Below the pieces are notes generated by a model. That model had not been told where the DNA came from, did not search any database, and saw only the letters and a program-made list of their open reading frames with translations. Positions 8,843-50,675 of a stretch of 64,000 nucleotides of DNA are shown here, piece after piece (within the stretch, counting starts at the first letter, position 1; the number at the start of each line of letters is the position of its first letter). Position numbers and translations under genes: made by a program. The stretch is from Unio delphinus (taxonomy: Eukaryota; Mollusca; Bivalvia; Unionida; Unionidae): NCBI GenBank assembly GCA_029339505.1, contig JAQISU010001239.1, positions 3,033,501 to 3,097,500 on the forward strand. The letters are read 5' to 3'.

Positions 8843-9110
8843 CTAAAACTCACTTTGAGCTAAATCAGGGCTGTATGGAGGATGTGGCAAAGTTTGGATG
8901 ATGTGCTCCTTCAGGAGATTGTCAAGACGACTCATATACATGACAAAGTTTGGACGGTATGTTCTTTCGGCCAAGTTTGGATGGTGTGTTCCTTCTGGAA
9001 AACAGTCAAGACGACGCATATGAGCAGTTACGATGTCATGGTGTATATGGATATCGCAAGTACTGGTGCGCAACACTTTGAAGGCATCAAAGTTTCAATT
9101 GATACAAGAA
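8843..9110 (-). pseudogene. Mariner-family transposase fragment with internal duplication
   Basis: The minus strand encodes HIHHD followed by TAHM, then LPHPPYSPDLAQSEF, the hallmarks of the second and third catalytic Asp regions of mariner transposases. Between them a segment is present twice in diverged form (MRRLDCFPEGTHHPNL and MSRLDNLLKEHIIQTLP), so the spacing of the catalytic residues is disturbed. No terminal inverted repeats were recognised. A 5'-truncated, inactive copy. Confidence 0.75.
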
Positions 9111-9267
9111 TAATCAGGCACGTATATTGCATCGAAAAATAATACGCATAAGACTCTTATGTGTTTTCTACTCCTTTTCTCAAATTTAAAATTAAGTCAG
9201 AATCAAAAAGGTGAACGTGTGTTTCAACGCCGGTGACAAACGTCATCTCTCTTTTCATCTGTGTGTG

Positions 9268-9270
<3 letters not shown>

Positions 9271-9324
<54 letters not shown>
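9271..9324. repeat. (GA)n microsatellite
   Basis: About 27 uninterrupted GA units. Confidence 0.98.
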
Positions 9325-9329
<5 letters not shown>

Positions 9330-9394
9330 AGCGTAGCTTTAACAATTTAACAAGTCATATCGCTACGATGTCTGCAGTGTGGCAGTTTAAAGTG

Positions 9395-9612
9395 ATTTCT
9401 AGCACTAGGACATCATGCCGCAGTCCCCAGTCACATATCCTGACACCAGGCCGACCAGTCCTATCACTAACCTCTTAATTCTAAGCGCCTAGCGCGGCAG
9501 CTGTAGGGACCGATTTTAAAAGTCTTTAGCATATATCGTCTGGGGTTCGAACCCACGACCTCTCGTATCCAAGGAGGACGCTCCAACTACTAAACCACCG
9601 GAGCAGTCCACT
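9395..9612 (-). mobile_element. tRNA-derived SINE, copy 1
   Basis: The minus strand starts with a tRNA-like head: a box A-like GGTGGTTTAGTAGTTGGAGC and a box B GGGTTCGAACCC about 50 nt later. A body shared with the copy at 32028-32228 follows, with the common blocks GACCAGTC, CACTAACCTCTTAAT and CAGTCACAT on the plus strand. It does not fold as a complete tRNA. Confidence 0.75.
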
Positions 9613-9619
9613 CTTTTCA

Positions 9620-12284
9620 TATCAGGCGAGCGAGTCTTTCGTTCATTAGTCGTCACCAAATGTGGACTGTCTTGTACAAACGTTTCTGAGCATCGAATGA
9701 TTTTTCAATATATCTAAAACAGCTGACGAATTATTGCCCACGATAACATCTCTACTGTGTATCGTACATCTTCATCAATTCCTTCTTTCAAAGCAGCCAC
9801 ATTCAGCTCGCCAATCCCAGACTACTGTCCTCCTGAATGCCAATCATCCATGGATTCCATACAATCTTTACAACAACAAAGTCTCCTGAAAATTACTTTT
9901 ATCCATATCGGAGAGTATTTAAAAGTGCACCAGATTTAGTCCATACGCCCTATCCATGCTTATTCTCCTTCTCCACATTTTTATGTCAATGACGTTACTC
10001 GTTTTATGTCACAAATAGCTGCAAGTTTCTGGCTTGCTCCACGTGCTACAACATATAATTGTATAGATCGTTATTTCATCAATCAAGCGGCGTTAAATTG
10101 ATTGACAGTTAGAAGTAAAAGAGCTTGTACTTTTCAAATAACTCTCGTAGGCATTATATCCATAGAATGCAAGTCTGTAATTTCAGGCTGAATGTGGTGT
10201 GCGGATTTACTTGTGTGAGGGATCAGCTACTCAATAGAACAGAAAGTGGGTAACAATTATGGGGAAACCCCTGGCTAGGTTGCATCGTATTTGAGTTTTC
10301 TCCCTTGTATACCTGTGCCGTGGACAAAGGGAAATGACCCATGCGCTTTCACGATGCTAGTCATTTTGCTATTATTCCCCATTATGCAGAATACGGCTGT
10401 GGGTGTGGGGATGGGAAATGGAGTGCGAGTTAACGTATTTGTTCACATATACATGAACAAATGTTATATCAATTTTTAATTTGTTTTTTTAAAAAATTAG
10501 GGAAAGTTACACAATAAACATTGTTTGGAGCTATTTCATTGACAAAAAAATGTATAATTTTATAATGTTTGTTTAATACTAATTTAATGAGGTAGGTAAT
10601 GATCGCTTACAACTTTCTACCACTCAAGACAATTTGAGGTCTCTTGTCTGAAACGAATTTAGTACGCCTATTTAATTAACATCAGTCACATGCACAGAGC
10701 CTCTATTTACTGTTTTTCAACATACACATATAGTCTTTTTCTTTTTTTCCCCTCGTTTAGTTATTACGTTTGTAAGCGGCTAAGGCAATATTCAAAAACA
10801 TTGACGTATGCAGGCCGATAACATTTGTTACACTCCTTGTGCTGTAAAACTTAAAAGTTTGCACACTCGTTCGTTGTGTTAGCTATGTATTCTGCTTTCT
10901 CAAAAAATATCCAGTAGATGGATGTGTCTTTGATACATCATTTATTTTAACATTATAATGATTACTATATTGAACATGATATATCATATCCTTTTCATAT
11001 GGCAAGGACAAACTTTGCACCGTTCATTATTTATTTTGAAAGTGGTTTAAACTTTGTATATTTCATCTTTGGTACAATATACAGATAACTCTTGTTTGTA
11101 AAGCATTATCTCAGTGTTCTCTTCATTTAAGGTTCCCAAGTTATAATCAACCGAATCACCGAACATTATTCATCACATTTTGAGCATTTCCTCTGTAAAA
11201 GCTACACAGAAAATATTAGGCAACTATAGTTTCATATCTTGAAATTCTGACTGTTCATGAAATTAAAAGTTAGGAGGTTCGAATGTATCAGCTTTGAAAT
11301 CATTGAATGGATTGATTCACACGTTTGATTGGTTATTATTTCCTTTCTTGCTTCAACTGGAGTTAATGTCTATTGATATGTGATATTTGTTATAGTATCC
11401 GTATATCTTTGGCTAAACGTCAGCACGTGTTCCAATTGGAGTTTGAATAAAATATTTCATCGTTCTAGTCTTCAGAATTATGTTAAGCCTTCCTCCCCAT
11501 TTATGCCTTTTGTCTGGAGAAGGTGAAAAGCGATCTTTCTGTTTTTACTTTTGCAGCCCATGTGTATTTCAGAAGATATGTCAAAATGCATTTTAATCTT
11601 TGTAATATATTCTACGATTGCTTGTCTACGGTGTTTTTCTCCTATTGGTCACAAAGGCAACGTACATAGACCTTTCTATAAGTAAATTTTTCTACACAAA
11701 CCTTACATATAGTATAGGTATATTGTTCTGTCACCCCTGCTTCAGTTCAACATTGTTTTAATTTCTCTTTGTCTAGTTTTATTAACTTCCACGTACATTA
11801 TTATAAGAAAATATACCTCTACCAGGTTCGTGGCAAAGGTATCTGAAATATGGTTCTTTCAGTCAATTAAAACGTCACGAAAAGACCCAGTGAATAGTTT
11901 ACCATTGAATAATTGCTATTATCAACATACCAGCTAGCAATCATTCATAAAAGGAACAGCTATTTTCAACAACTTGCATACTTTATTAAATCTTTTCAAA
12001 AATGTAAATGATTTCAGATTTATATCAAATTTTTCCATTCCAATGACCGCCCCCCCCCAAAAAAAAAAAATAAATAAATAAATAAATAAATAATTATGAG
12101 TTTTACCGCAAATTTAGTTTAATACCAGTTTGTATATTTAAACACTCTGCAGATATGATGTAATCGAATAGTCCCAACTAACAAACCTTGAGTCTTTCGC
12201 TAAGCTTATTGAATCTCTTTATGTCTTTTCTTATGGTATATTTGTTATATTGTTTTTCGCCATTAATGTTTGATATCTGGAGAA
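9620..12284. other. No recognisable gene
   Basis: Scattered short frames only. A run of C then A, with (TAAA)n, lies at about 12049-12092. Confidence 0.6.
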
Positions 12285-12728
12285 TGAGCGATTATAGACT
12301 AGTGAGATTAACAACTGTAGGAATGACCGAAGGAGAGCACAAACTGGGAAATCTCCACCTCAACCCGGAAAAATGAGGGCCTCGAGGTCGGCGTAGATGA
12401 CAAATGGCACCTTTACCTGCTTGAACAGGTGGAAGCAGCGGAAGGAGACGTGCGGGGATGCTGGTGTTTGTTGTTGCTCGTGCGAGGTCCTTAATCCATA
12501 CATGGTGCTGCTTTTCGACTTGTTTGTTATGCGATGTGGCTAGATTGCCCAGTCACAACCAAAGACGTCAACGTTGATGTCTGGGTTAACGCTCCCAAAC
12601 TTTGATATGTCTGAGACCATTACTGGAAACTTGAGCTTATCAAATCTTATCTGGTGGCGTTGAAGTTGGATGGGTGAATGACTAAAACAAAGCCTTTTGA
12701 AAGCATTGGTTATCTTCGTATTGCACAT
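12285..12728 (-). pseudogene. Broken Maverick-type DNA polymerase B, N-terminal and exonuclease I part
   Basis: On the minus strand three pieces in different frames occur in the order expected for Maverick protein-primed DNA polymerases. First is FDKLKFPVMVSDISKFGS, then NPDINVDVFG (about 12570-12650). Next is HHVWIKDLARA (about 12480-12512). Last is KVPFVIYADLEALI (about 12372-12415), whose Asp-x-Glu is the exonuclease I motif. A TAG at 12540 and at least one further shift break it. Similarity is lost to the left of about 12290. The first 60 residues of the frame from 12728 are only weakly assignable. This adds a third piece of Maverick debris within 13 kb. Confidence 0.68.
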
Positions 12729-13237
12729 TTACGATAGCCCGCTTTGAAACTTGCGACTTATATCCAAAATAAGGGCAAGTGTAATGAAACAGTACTATAT
12801 CATTGAAAACTGGGAGCGTAAGTCCAGTTTGTTAGCCATCAGATTTGTAGAGAATAAATATGGGTGTGACCTTTGCATGGTATCTCAAGTCTGATTAGTT
12901 CGGTGTTTACTCTCAGTGCCTTTGTTATGGACAATACAAATATTTCTAGAGGATATATTTTAAAGAGATCAAATTTGTGCACACTCATTGCTTCTCTCAC
13001 GCTTTAGCTCATTGTCACCGATTAACTCTGAAGCAGGCGCGACCGAAGCCCTTGAAGTTCAACAGATGAGAGCTAGTCAGAAACATCTGAGCTTTGATCA
13101 ATACGTTGCTACCAGACTGAACTATAGTTACATGTGATCAAGCAGCAGTTACGAGAGCTCCGAGTTTAAGTTGACCTTGTTTGTTTTTGATAATGCAACT
13201 GCAAAACCAGCAGATTAGAGGATTGCTGATATCACAG

Positions 13238-13475
13238 ATTTGTCGTGGTGGACCCGAGTGGCCGAGTGGTCTAAAACGCTCATCGGTATGGATCACTGGC
13301 GTCTCATCCCAGTCTACATGGGTTCGAGTCTCTAGCTTGGCCAATGTGGTACTTGAGAAAGATTGCTACTAGCTTCTATTGGGTTGGAGGTTCTTTCCCG
13401 ATTTGTCGGGGTTCTTCCGCCACCATTGATATAGGCCAAAATGTAGAGCCATTCTTATCCTGAAAAAAAAGCTAC
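13238..13475 (+). mobile_element. tRNA-Leu/Ser-like SINE
   Basis: A head with box A-like GTGGCCGAGTGGTCTAA (about 13258-13274) and box B GGGTTCGAGTCTC (about 13320-13332) is followed by about 130 bp of body and an A-run at about 13463-13470. The spacing and long variable region resemble a class II tRNA, but the acceptor stem is not closed. A SINE is therefore preferred over a functional tRNA gene. Confidence 0.65.
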
Positions 13476-16400
13476 AACCTCAATAACAACAGACGTATTC
13501 TGGAAGGTAATGGATGATAATGTTCCATTGTTAAGCTTCTGACTAACGGGACCAAACTGTTTTGAAAAGAGGACGATCCAACGTCTAGTGCTATTTTTAT
13601 TTTGTTACACAACCGTGTAACTCACAACTTATCTTCTTCTTAACTAAACTCTGGAATAGTTAATTATTTTAAGAATACAATTCTCAAGGGACAAATGAAG
13701 AGATTTGCAATCGCTGAAGATAGTATTTGTACTAATGCCGTTTTGATATGTTGGTCTCAGCATTGAAATAACGTTATTAATTATTAATGTTTTAATTCTT
13801 AATGAAGCTAAACGCGACTTGGTAGGAAGATAAATGAGAGATGACGCTTCCGAAGGCGCATTTGTCATCAAGATCAACTCAAGCCGGAGACCACGCCAAC
13901 TCCAAAGAGAACGCATGTTATTGATCATATATTGGGGCGGGGGATACATGGATCTGACTTCAATCAACAGTTCTGTCCATCCTAATGAACTGAATCTTTT
14001 ATCGTCCAACCATATATTTCGCTGGCAATAGACTCCTTGCTAAATTTTAAAAAATGACTAACGAAATAGCTTTTTCTTCTGTTGGATTACACTTTACGAA
14101 ACTGAGAGCTAGCTTGTTTGACTCCTGCAAATGTTGACATTCCGCTATTCATCAGATCACGAAGAATAAGGACAAAAACAAACAAAAAATGAAAATCAAA
14201 ATAACCGGAAAAGTCTTTCAATTAGTCGGCAATGTGTCTAGCCAATGACTACAGTCAACCATCCACTTGAAGCACTCGTTATGCAACAAAGTATAAGCCC
14301 AAGTAGGAGTGATAATTGGCAAATTTGCAATGACATATCAATAGAGCTTTAAAGTCACGTTTCCATTCCTTGATGTGTTTTTTTTAAACGACCATATCCG
14401 TTATAAAGTAGCGTTATTTTTAGCATGATGAGTTCTGTTTTGTGTGCGCGCGCGTGTTTGTGTGTGTTTATCATGGGCAATATTTCAGACCATTGTTGTT
14501 ATGATGGGAGTGTATGCCATATAGCATAATTGCGTCTGCTTGAACATTAGATCCGGGGTCTAATTTTTCACGGATATCTCGCATAGTCGGCAGCCAATGT
14601 TGACACTATTACCCTGTTTAAGATATAATTGCTTCAGTCACACAGGTAGCCGCCTAATGTGACTAAACATGTTTGTATTCTTACAGAAAATTATCCCTTG
14701 TTTCAGCCTACGTTGGCATTACGTTCTCCAAACAACTGAAATGTCACCTAACAGAACCAGAAAAATGGAACGACTTAATTTTTTTAGGGATTTGCTCTGG
14801 TCAAATGGGAAGTAAAAAAGCACTGGACGACTAAATCAAATAGTCTCAAAGCTGTGTGGAACTGTGATGCCTGACAAAATTAATAAGGCATTAAGAGATC
14901 GACTCCACGTCATGACTATTAATAAGGAAGATTTTTCTGGGTATTACAAATTTTCGGTTGAACGAAAAAGAATCATTGACTACATCGCAAACAAAACTGA
15001 ATTTAAATATAACTCGATCAACCAGCATTCGCTAAGTTTTACCACGAATTGCACTATCAGGTAGAACAAAATTAAAAACTGATACAAATGGGTATGTCTT
15101 TTTTTAGACGTTGTTGCATTGACGAAATAAATACAACGAATGAAGATGATTTCAAAAGATTCAAATCATCTGTAGCGAACGTTTACCACGGACAGAGCAG
15201 CTGTTAAAACCAAAATGAACAAAAGACAACAGATTTAAATTTGTGTCATTGATTGAAGTAACGCTGAAATGGAGGAAAACAAAGAGGTGTTCGAAATCAC
15301 ATTTACCACAAAAATAAGTATAACGATCTTCACGTTTGAAGTTAAAATGGATTAATAGAAGTGACTAATAGCTAAAATAGATGAATTTCCAATATTTTGA
15401 CATTGATACAATGTCAATATTTTATACAATTTTTGTCACCAAAAAGTACACCTGAATTGAATTTACATTAAGTAACATTCTTCTCTATAGGATCACAGGT
15501 AAAAAGTCAATTTATTCTATAAACATCTAGTCCTAAAACGGAATCTACTTTGTTCAGTCAAAAAGAGCCACAAGCATGCTATCTAGAAAAGAAACATTTC
15601 TGTTTTCAGTATACACACAAAATCAAAAGTGTTTTTAGAAAATATTTTTAGATTTAGGTGATGTTCACAACAGGATAAAAATGTCAAAATCAATATGTGT
15701 TCCTTTTAAAATATAAAAAGGCGTATGTCCTGCCTATGGCAAGACAGCGGCGTCATTGTGCTCTTCCTTGGATCTCATCACCTGAGCTGATACTTTTCAG
15801 AATGACAAATGGCTTGATCATCATGAATGGATGAGCAATTGTTAACGGATTAGTATTTAGAGGAAGCAGCTATCTGTGTAAGTTCTTTAATCTTAATGAA
15901 TATGATGAAAATATAACTAAGTAGACACAATATGGTCCATGCAGCGTACCAGAGAAAGAGTGAATACTTAAATGAAAACAGATCAAATGCACTCAACTGC
16001 TTTAATGAAAGAATGAGAGGACAAGGTTTGGTCACTACTTGGACGATGCTTTGTTTTCCTATATGTATCTACTCGTATTAATGATGGTCGCATTATTTAA
16101 ATAGTCACGATGACTATCAACATTAAACAAGACAAATATCTGGTTTGAATACCAAACGCTAAACCCAAATATCACGATAAAACCTGGTAGTTTTTCTAGT
16201 GTTATAACATAAATGTAAAATGAGATTATAACCATGAAATGAGTTCTCGTGAAATGTATAACGTTATAATGAGGAGGCAACGATTTGTTTTTAATATAAC
16301 GAAATACAGCATATTCACAACATGTACATTTCTGGGGTTACCTACATCAGTTGTAACAGACAGACTTAAGAATTGCGAATGAAAATTGAGAAAGTTTAGA

Positions 16401-19400
16401 TCACGTGCTAAGTGCTAGTACGAAATCTGTACATTTGATAATGTTTAGAATTAAGTTTAGGATACAGATTGACTTTAATGACCTAAAAGATCATTGTTCA
16501 TCGGGGAGCGACAGGGACTCAGTAAAGAGTTTATCCAAATAGACCCAGATGTTAATCTGGAAAAGTGTTTATAGTTACTTGTTGATATTAACTGAGGAAA
16601 CGGTAATTTCTTTATGATTGATGATTGTGAATCTAAGTGACCTGAAATAGACACATGTACTCAAGCTAGGATTTATTGGGACACTATCTGAAATAGCTGT
16701 ATGTGTGATTGTGCAAACGTATACCTCTATGATACAGATTTCAACGAAAACATCACGGTTTTGGTCTTCTCGCAAACAAACGATAAGAAGGCAATGAAAA
16801 CGGTTTTTGAAAACAAATTCTCTTTAATTAATTCCAGATTAAAAAATGAATCATGTATTTAAGCATTTTAAAGTAGAGCCGACGCAATTTCGTGTTCAGT
16901 TTAACGGATTGCTATGACCACATTTTGACGTGTTGACGTTGTCAATCAAAAACATCTAATCAACATTTATTTACATCGATGCTGTATTATAATGCTGCAC
17001 ATCTGTTGATTGTTTGATATGAGTAATAAATTACACGGTTATCTTCCTAATGATTAAATTAAAGTAACCTTTGTTCATCACAAATTGTAAATTCTTCTTA
17101 AGCACGCACTTTTATGCATTTACTCTCTTTTCCTTGTTAACAGTTCTGTATAAATGAAGCTTTGCTCTTAACACATATAACTCTGAGTGGTGTGCCACCT
17201 AACGCATCCTTGAAAACTCCAGGCACATTTATTCCTTTGAAGGACGTTAAACACATTTCCTTGAGATAATGATACAGTACAGAAGAGCTGTACAGTTTTC
17301 TTTTATAGCATCATGGAAAGTACACGTTTCTACAAAGATGCATAAGAAATCTGTATCGGTTGTCAATTGTGTCATCATATTACCCGATTCACGTTTCAGT
17401 TTGGTTTAATAGTTGAATGCATATACGTCTTTTCGATATCTCTAGAATTCCTGTCTTTTCGATGCCTAATGCATTAACACTTGCGTATACATGATTGGTT
17501 GATCTGATCATGAAACGTACAAGCACCAATTCATGATTTAGTATATGTCTCCTCGCAAAGTATACATCATTGTTGCATTTGAGACAAAATGAATTTCGTT
17601 TGGACATGTTTTAACTACCGCCTTTTGTAAAGCAGATTACTGTAAATCAATTTGAATATTAAAAAATTCCCATATTCATTGGTAGCGTGTTGGGTCAAAC
17701 TTTTACTGTGATCTACGTATGATTTCGGACAAGATTGCTGTTCAAACAAGGAACGCTTTGTATCTTTGTCAATTTCATACTCAGCTCAAGGTAAATTTTT
17801 AAGTTTGTATTGAATTTCATATCTATCATTGTTTTTCAATGTTCACATTAAATATATTACTGGTGCAGTAAGTCTAGTAATCATGCAACACTAAAAGAGT
17901 TTCTGTAGCAATTAATACGAATCATTTCGTCTGACACAAACTTCTCTAGAGCAAGTAAACAGTCCTTAATATGATGCTACAGATGCGATGGTATATGAAA
18001 ATCTACATCGAAAATTGTCTGCTGACAGAATTTAAAGGTTTTAACAGACATATATTGGCTAATTGATCAACCATGATGGTATCTTAATACGTTATGTATG
18101 ACCTTGACCTGGACATTGACACCATAAAATACATTTTATACTTCTTTCAATACAAAGATAATCATCGTGTTCTGTAACTTGGCCAGCAGATAATTACTGC
18201 CTCGTGAATCTAAAACTATTTAAATATCTAGTCGCTCCTATTCACTGTTAACCCCTTCTATAAAATTCTTAAATAAATGAATTTTCTTCATTGCTGTGTA
18301 TACATTTTATTTATTTTACCTCCATCATGTTTGTACAACTGTGTATTGATGAATAGATGACTATCAACCCGAAAAGTGTTGAAGGAATAGTAGAATCTGT
18401 TTGCTTTTAAAATTCAAATCATTGCGTCAGACAGCAGGACGTCTATACTTGACTGTCAAGTGGTCAATTTGGAACACTTTGCCTTTAAATATTTATCTCT
18501 TACAGATCCGACATGTACTTGTTGAACTAAATGATTCTCGACTTCATCTGTAAAAAAACATACCACAGGTTTTCCATTTGGCTTTGTCTTGTTATCCTAC
18601 CAGACGGTTATAAACGCTTGAATGTAATTAGTAACTTTCAACTCTTTTGACCAGTAATGGTTGTGAACTAAATTGATCTATTGGGACTTGCTTGCATATT
18701 TTTAACGTCCAGCTTCGTTGAGTCACCGTTGTCCAATAGTAACGAAAGTTGTTTTATTTTTAGCATCGTTAAAAATTCTGTGGCGAGTTACTAAAATAAC
18801 TTTTTTTTACGCTATGATGATATTTTCAAAATCGTAATAAGATAAGAATTGTTTATTTCAGTCTACATAGTACATACATCTTAATTAAAATATATAGTAA
18901 AAACATTGAAAAACAGAAAAGAACATATATATCATACCTACAAGTAAACTACATAGATGATTTTAAATTGTTGAATTTGACAACTGATACCTCTTCAGGA
19001 ACGATATATCTCGAGTTCGCTAAACGATAATAAATTCTTTTGTTATATGGGGCATTTAAAATATCAAGCATTCTTACATATTTTATTTCGATGATACTTG
19101 CTTACTTGTGATGATATCAGTTTTGATAAATCTGTTAGGCCAACCTAATCGTGCTTTCCATTCCGTCAAAGAGAATCAATATGTCAACATGTTTTTATTT
19201 ACTTTTCTTTTTGTAACTTCTTTTCTTTTCTCTTTGTCAGTTTAACCGCACCAATGTGTTTATGTTAGGCAAAGTCCAACACATTTACATAAATACAACT
19301 TTCGAGTTCTTTTTTTTTTTTGGGGGGGGGGGGGGAGAGAGAGCAATGTAATGTCTTACAGTATCTGTCAAAGCAATGATGTATCTGACTAAATTATATT

Positions 19401-20455
19401 ATATTTAGTTTAGTTTATGTTGATAGTTTTTAATCGTGATCACTCACTGTATTTGGTACTGATTCAACTTCAGATTTATCAACCTTTTGTGTGAAACATT
19501 TTGGTTTGTGTTTTTATCTTTTTCATGTAATCCGCTTCAATGAGTCCTGTCTATCAACAGTTGATTTGGAAGTCCAGCTAGCATAGCATAGCTAATCGAA
19601 TCAGTTACTATTATGCTAATTTGTGTAATTTTTAGTCCATGTAGTTTATGTGAAAATTGATTTTCACCGTCTAATTCGTTTCAGAATCTTCCTGAAGATG
19701 AATTAAATTTTCATCAATTGATGCATTGTGTATATCTGCCTACTTATGTTCGTGTGTAAAACATGGTTGATTTGTTTTGTTTGTTCATATGCAATAGAAT
19801 GGTTGGTGGCGTTGTATTGTCATGCACCTATTGGACAGATATACATAGTAGATAAATAATACAATTGTGACTGGACAGTGCTCTGAATAATTCTACTTGT
19901 TGCACATGATGATTGTGCACCATAAAAACGGAAGTAGTGGCCTCATGCTCTCATTATCTACCTACTTCTGCTATGTATTCTATTTCCAAATGATAAAGAC
20001 GTTTCTTTGAAGGGATACTCTCTTGATATTAATGGCCACATTTCAAGAAAGAAAAAGAAAAATAATATCATGTTCCATGTTAAAGACAGTTTAATGCATG
20101 TAATGAGTGTATACCACTTTGTAAATATGCTACATTTTTACACAAAACACGTGAGAAAAATTGCTCACAAATAGTGACATGTACAAAAATTCCTATCTTG
20201 CTTCAGCAGCATACAAATAATAAGAAAGTCTTTTTATGCCGAGACAAACAAGCTTGTCTAATGAAAATATAACACTGCATCAAACACAAACATTGAATGA
20301 AAACGTTACATGCACGTCAATCTCATCACGTTAAGTCAAGAAACTGCTATCCCTATACATTTAATGTTTTGATCATAACTTTCTTTAGTACCAGCAAATT
20401 GCAAATTTGAAGGAAGATAAAGACTGCAAAATATTAAAGGATAAACATAATCTTA
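13476..20455. other. Long stretch without recognisable genes
   Basis: About 7 kb of AT-rich sequence. A minus-strand frame at 13644-14009 (121 codons) and hydrophobic minus-strand frames at 15850-16035 and 16059-16280 are open, but show no family motif, no consistent splice signals and no neighbours that support them. A T-run then G-run lies at about 19311-19335. Confidence 0.5.
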
Positions 20456-20531
20456 ATTTCTATGGATGGATGGTTTTTGAAATACCAGTGATCATAATTT
20501 CTATGGATGGATGGTTTTTGAAATACCAGTG
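20456..20531. repeat. 41-bp tandem duplication (about 1.8 copies)
   Basis: A block containing CTATGGATGGATGG and AAATACCAGTG occurs twice with a period of 41 bp and no differences in the shared part. Confidence 0.85.
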
Positions 20532-22252
20532 TGCATGAATAATTACAGATAATATATTAGCTCAAGAGACAAACACAATTTCAGATGCCACTAAAAAGTC
20601 TGACATCTAATTGGTCAGTCATTTGATGTTAGCCAATCAGATTTGAAGATTTAAGGATGAGTATGAGTTCAAGCATGACAATGTTTTTATGATCTTTAGT
20701 TCAGATTCATGTAATGGAGATAGTGGCTATTTACAGATCTGCATGTGAAATGGGAGAGAGATAGAAAAAATATTAGTTAGAAATCAGGTGGGAAAAGGTT
20801 GTTTCATACTACAGCACAGTGTCTTCATCTAATAAACACTTATTGAATGGCATGGAAAAAATACAATTTTCTTACACTCACACGTAAATACTGCACATAA
20901 TGCTATATTTCAACATATAAACAAATACTTTAATATTTAAGGCAGGCAAGAAATATATTACCAATTTGCTTACACTACGTTTTCAGTATAAGAATGGAAC
21001 ATCACTCCCTCACTATAAGATCCTTCATTATAATACACTTCCATGTCTATGGCAAGTAAGGGCATGAATCTCATCATAAGTCAGCCTTACTATAAGGTAA
21101 CACACTGTATGGCTTCCTCAGACAATGTTAAAATAAAGGAGTGCTGCATGATACAGTTTCCTTCCAAAATACAGACATTCCAAACAATGACTATATATGG
21201 ACAAATCTGACAAAATTATACATATACTTGGCTTTTCTTTCTAGGTACATGAACATACTGTAATTTAATTCAAATTCTTGTGTTTTAAATTTGTTAGCTT
21301 TGTTAAGAAGATATTTTCACAATCCCAATGATCCTCATTATAAAGTGCCTCTGTGTAGTGTGGCCCCTAAATACTCAAATTGGTATGGTCACTGAAATTA
21401 CCTCAGTATAAGGTAACCTCATTATATCATGTCACTATCTAGGTCACTTTAACAATGTTATAATGAGAAATCATGATAAATTGTGCACCTTTTTCATGAA
21501 ATGAAATAAAGGACGATTAAAAATTAATGGAAATTTCTAAATTATTTATGAGTCTGGTATAAAATTCCATTCTCACGTCTAAACAAGTGTACGATAAGCC
21601 AATACAAAATTGGGGGAGGGGATATACATTGATCAGGAGGTAGAAAAATGACTAGAGCAAAACTAATATTCTACGCTAACTATCAATAAATGATTGTATG
21701 GAAAATCAATTGAATAAAATGTTACTAAAGAGTATTAATTTTTGCACCATATAATATATCATATCGGTTTTTAGAAAATTATTTAAAATGACTAGTCAAT
21801 TGTAGATAGTAGTTCTATTAATTATTTACAAATGATAAATGCAGAAAACATTTACATACAAAAATTAAATGTTGCATTCTGTCAGCATAGTGAATAATTG
21901 GATCATGCAACGGAATCAATTAGTTTTTTAATTCCACTGTAACATAGTGTATTATTATTTACTTATTCCACCATGACATAATGAATAACTGTGAGTTTAC
22001 TCCAGCACAAACACATTATTAGATGGAGTGAAAACTTTATGATAACAACCACTGACTTTTAACAAATAATAAGTAGAAACATTTAAAAATTCATGCATGT
22101 TTTTTTTTCTTATCAAATGTATACTTAGATATACTCTCAATCAATGTTCCAACAATATAGACCAAGTTTTCATCTTAAAAGGCATGATCCTGAAATACAT
22201 TAAAAACATAAAAGCTCCACTGAATGAAGGAAAGATTGGATGACATTTTCAT
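20532..22252. other. No recognisable gene; downstream flank of the receptor gene
   Basis: AT-rich with only short frames. It probably includes the 3' untranslated region or 3' flank of the minus-strand receptor gene. Confidence 0.5.
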
Positions 22253-22258
22253 TTTATT
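22253..22258 (-). promoter_or_regulatory. Possible polyadenylation signal of the receptor gene
   Basis: AATAAA on the minus strand, 54 bp after the stop codon at 22312-22314. The position is plausible, but such hexamers are frequent in AT-rich DNA. Confidence 0.35.
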
Positions 22259-22311
22259 TATGACAATATTTTTGGAATAATAATGGATGAATGAAATTGC
22301 TGAACTTAGTT

Positions 22312-48087
<25,776 letters not shown>

Positions 48088-48249
48088 CTGAAATCACACA
48101 CAATAAAAACGAACTAAATTTATGGACGGATAATAAATTAAAACAATGCGTATCTTATAACATTAGGTAAGAAAATATAAAACCAACTACACCCGAATAA
48201 ACGAATGATGATTTGAACTGCGTCTGATTAGAATAAGTTGGCATTTTTG

Positions 48250-48307
<58 letters not shown>

Positions 48308-48340
48308 CATCCATCCATCCATCCATCCATCCATCCATCT
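48250..48340. repeat. Compound (CTAT)n(CCAT)n microsatellite
   Basis: About 14 CTAT units pass directly into about 8 CCAT units; one C-for-T change separates the two motifs. Confidence 0.97.

Positions 48341-50675
<2,335 letters not shown>

Noticed and set aside
9535..9612. Functional tRNA gene on the minus strand
   Set aside because: Part of a repeated SINE (second copy at 32.0-32.2 kb); the cloverleaf is incomplete.
13250..13332. Functional tRNA-Leu/Ser gene
   Set aside because: Box A and box B are present but the acceptor stem does not close, and a SINE-like body with an A-run follows.
13644..14009. 121-codon minus-strand ORF
   Set aside because: No motif or neighbour supports it; the length is not exceptional in 64 kb.
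15850..16280. Hydrophobic minus-strand frames, possible membrane protein exons
   Set aside because: No family motif, no consistent splice phases and typical low-complexity AT-rich hydrophobic bias.
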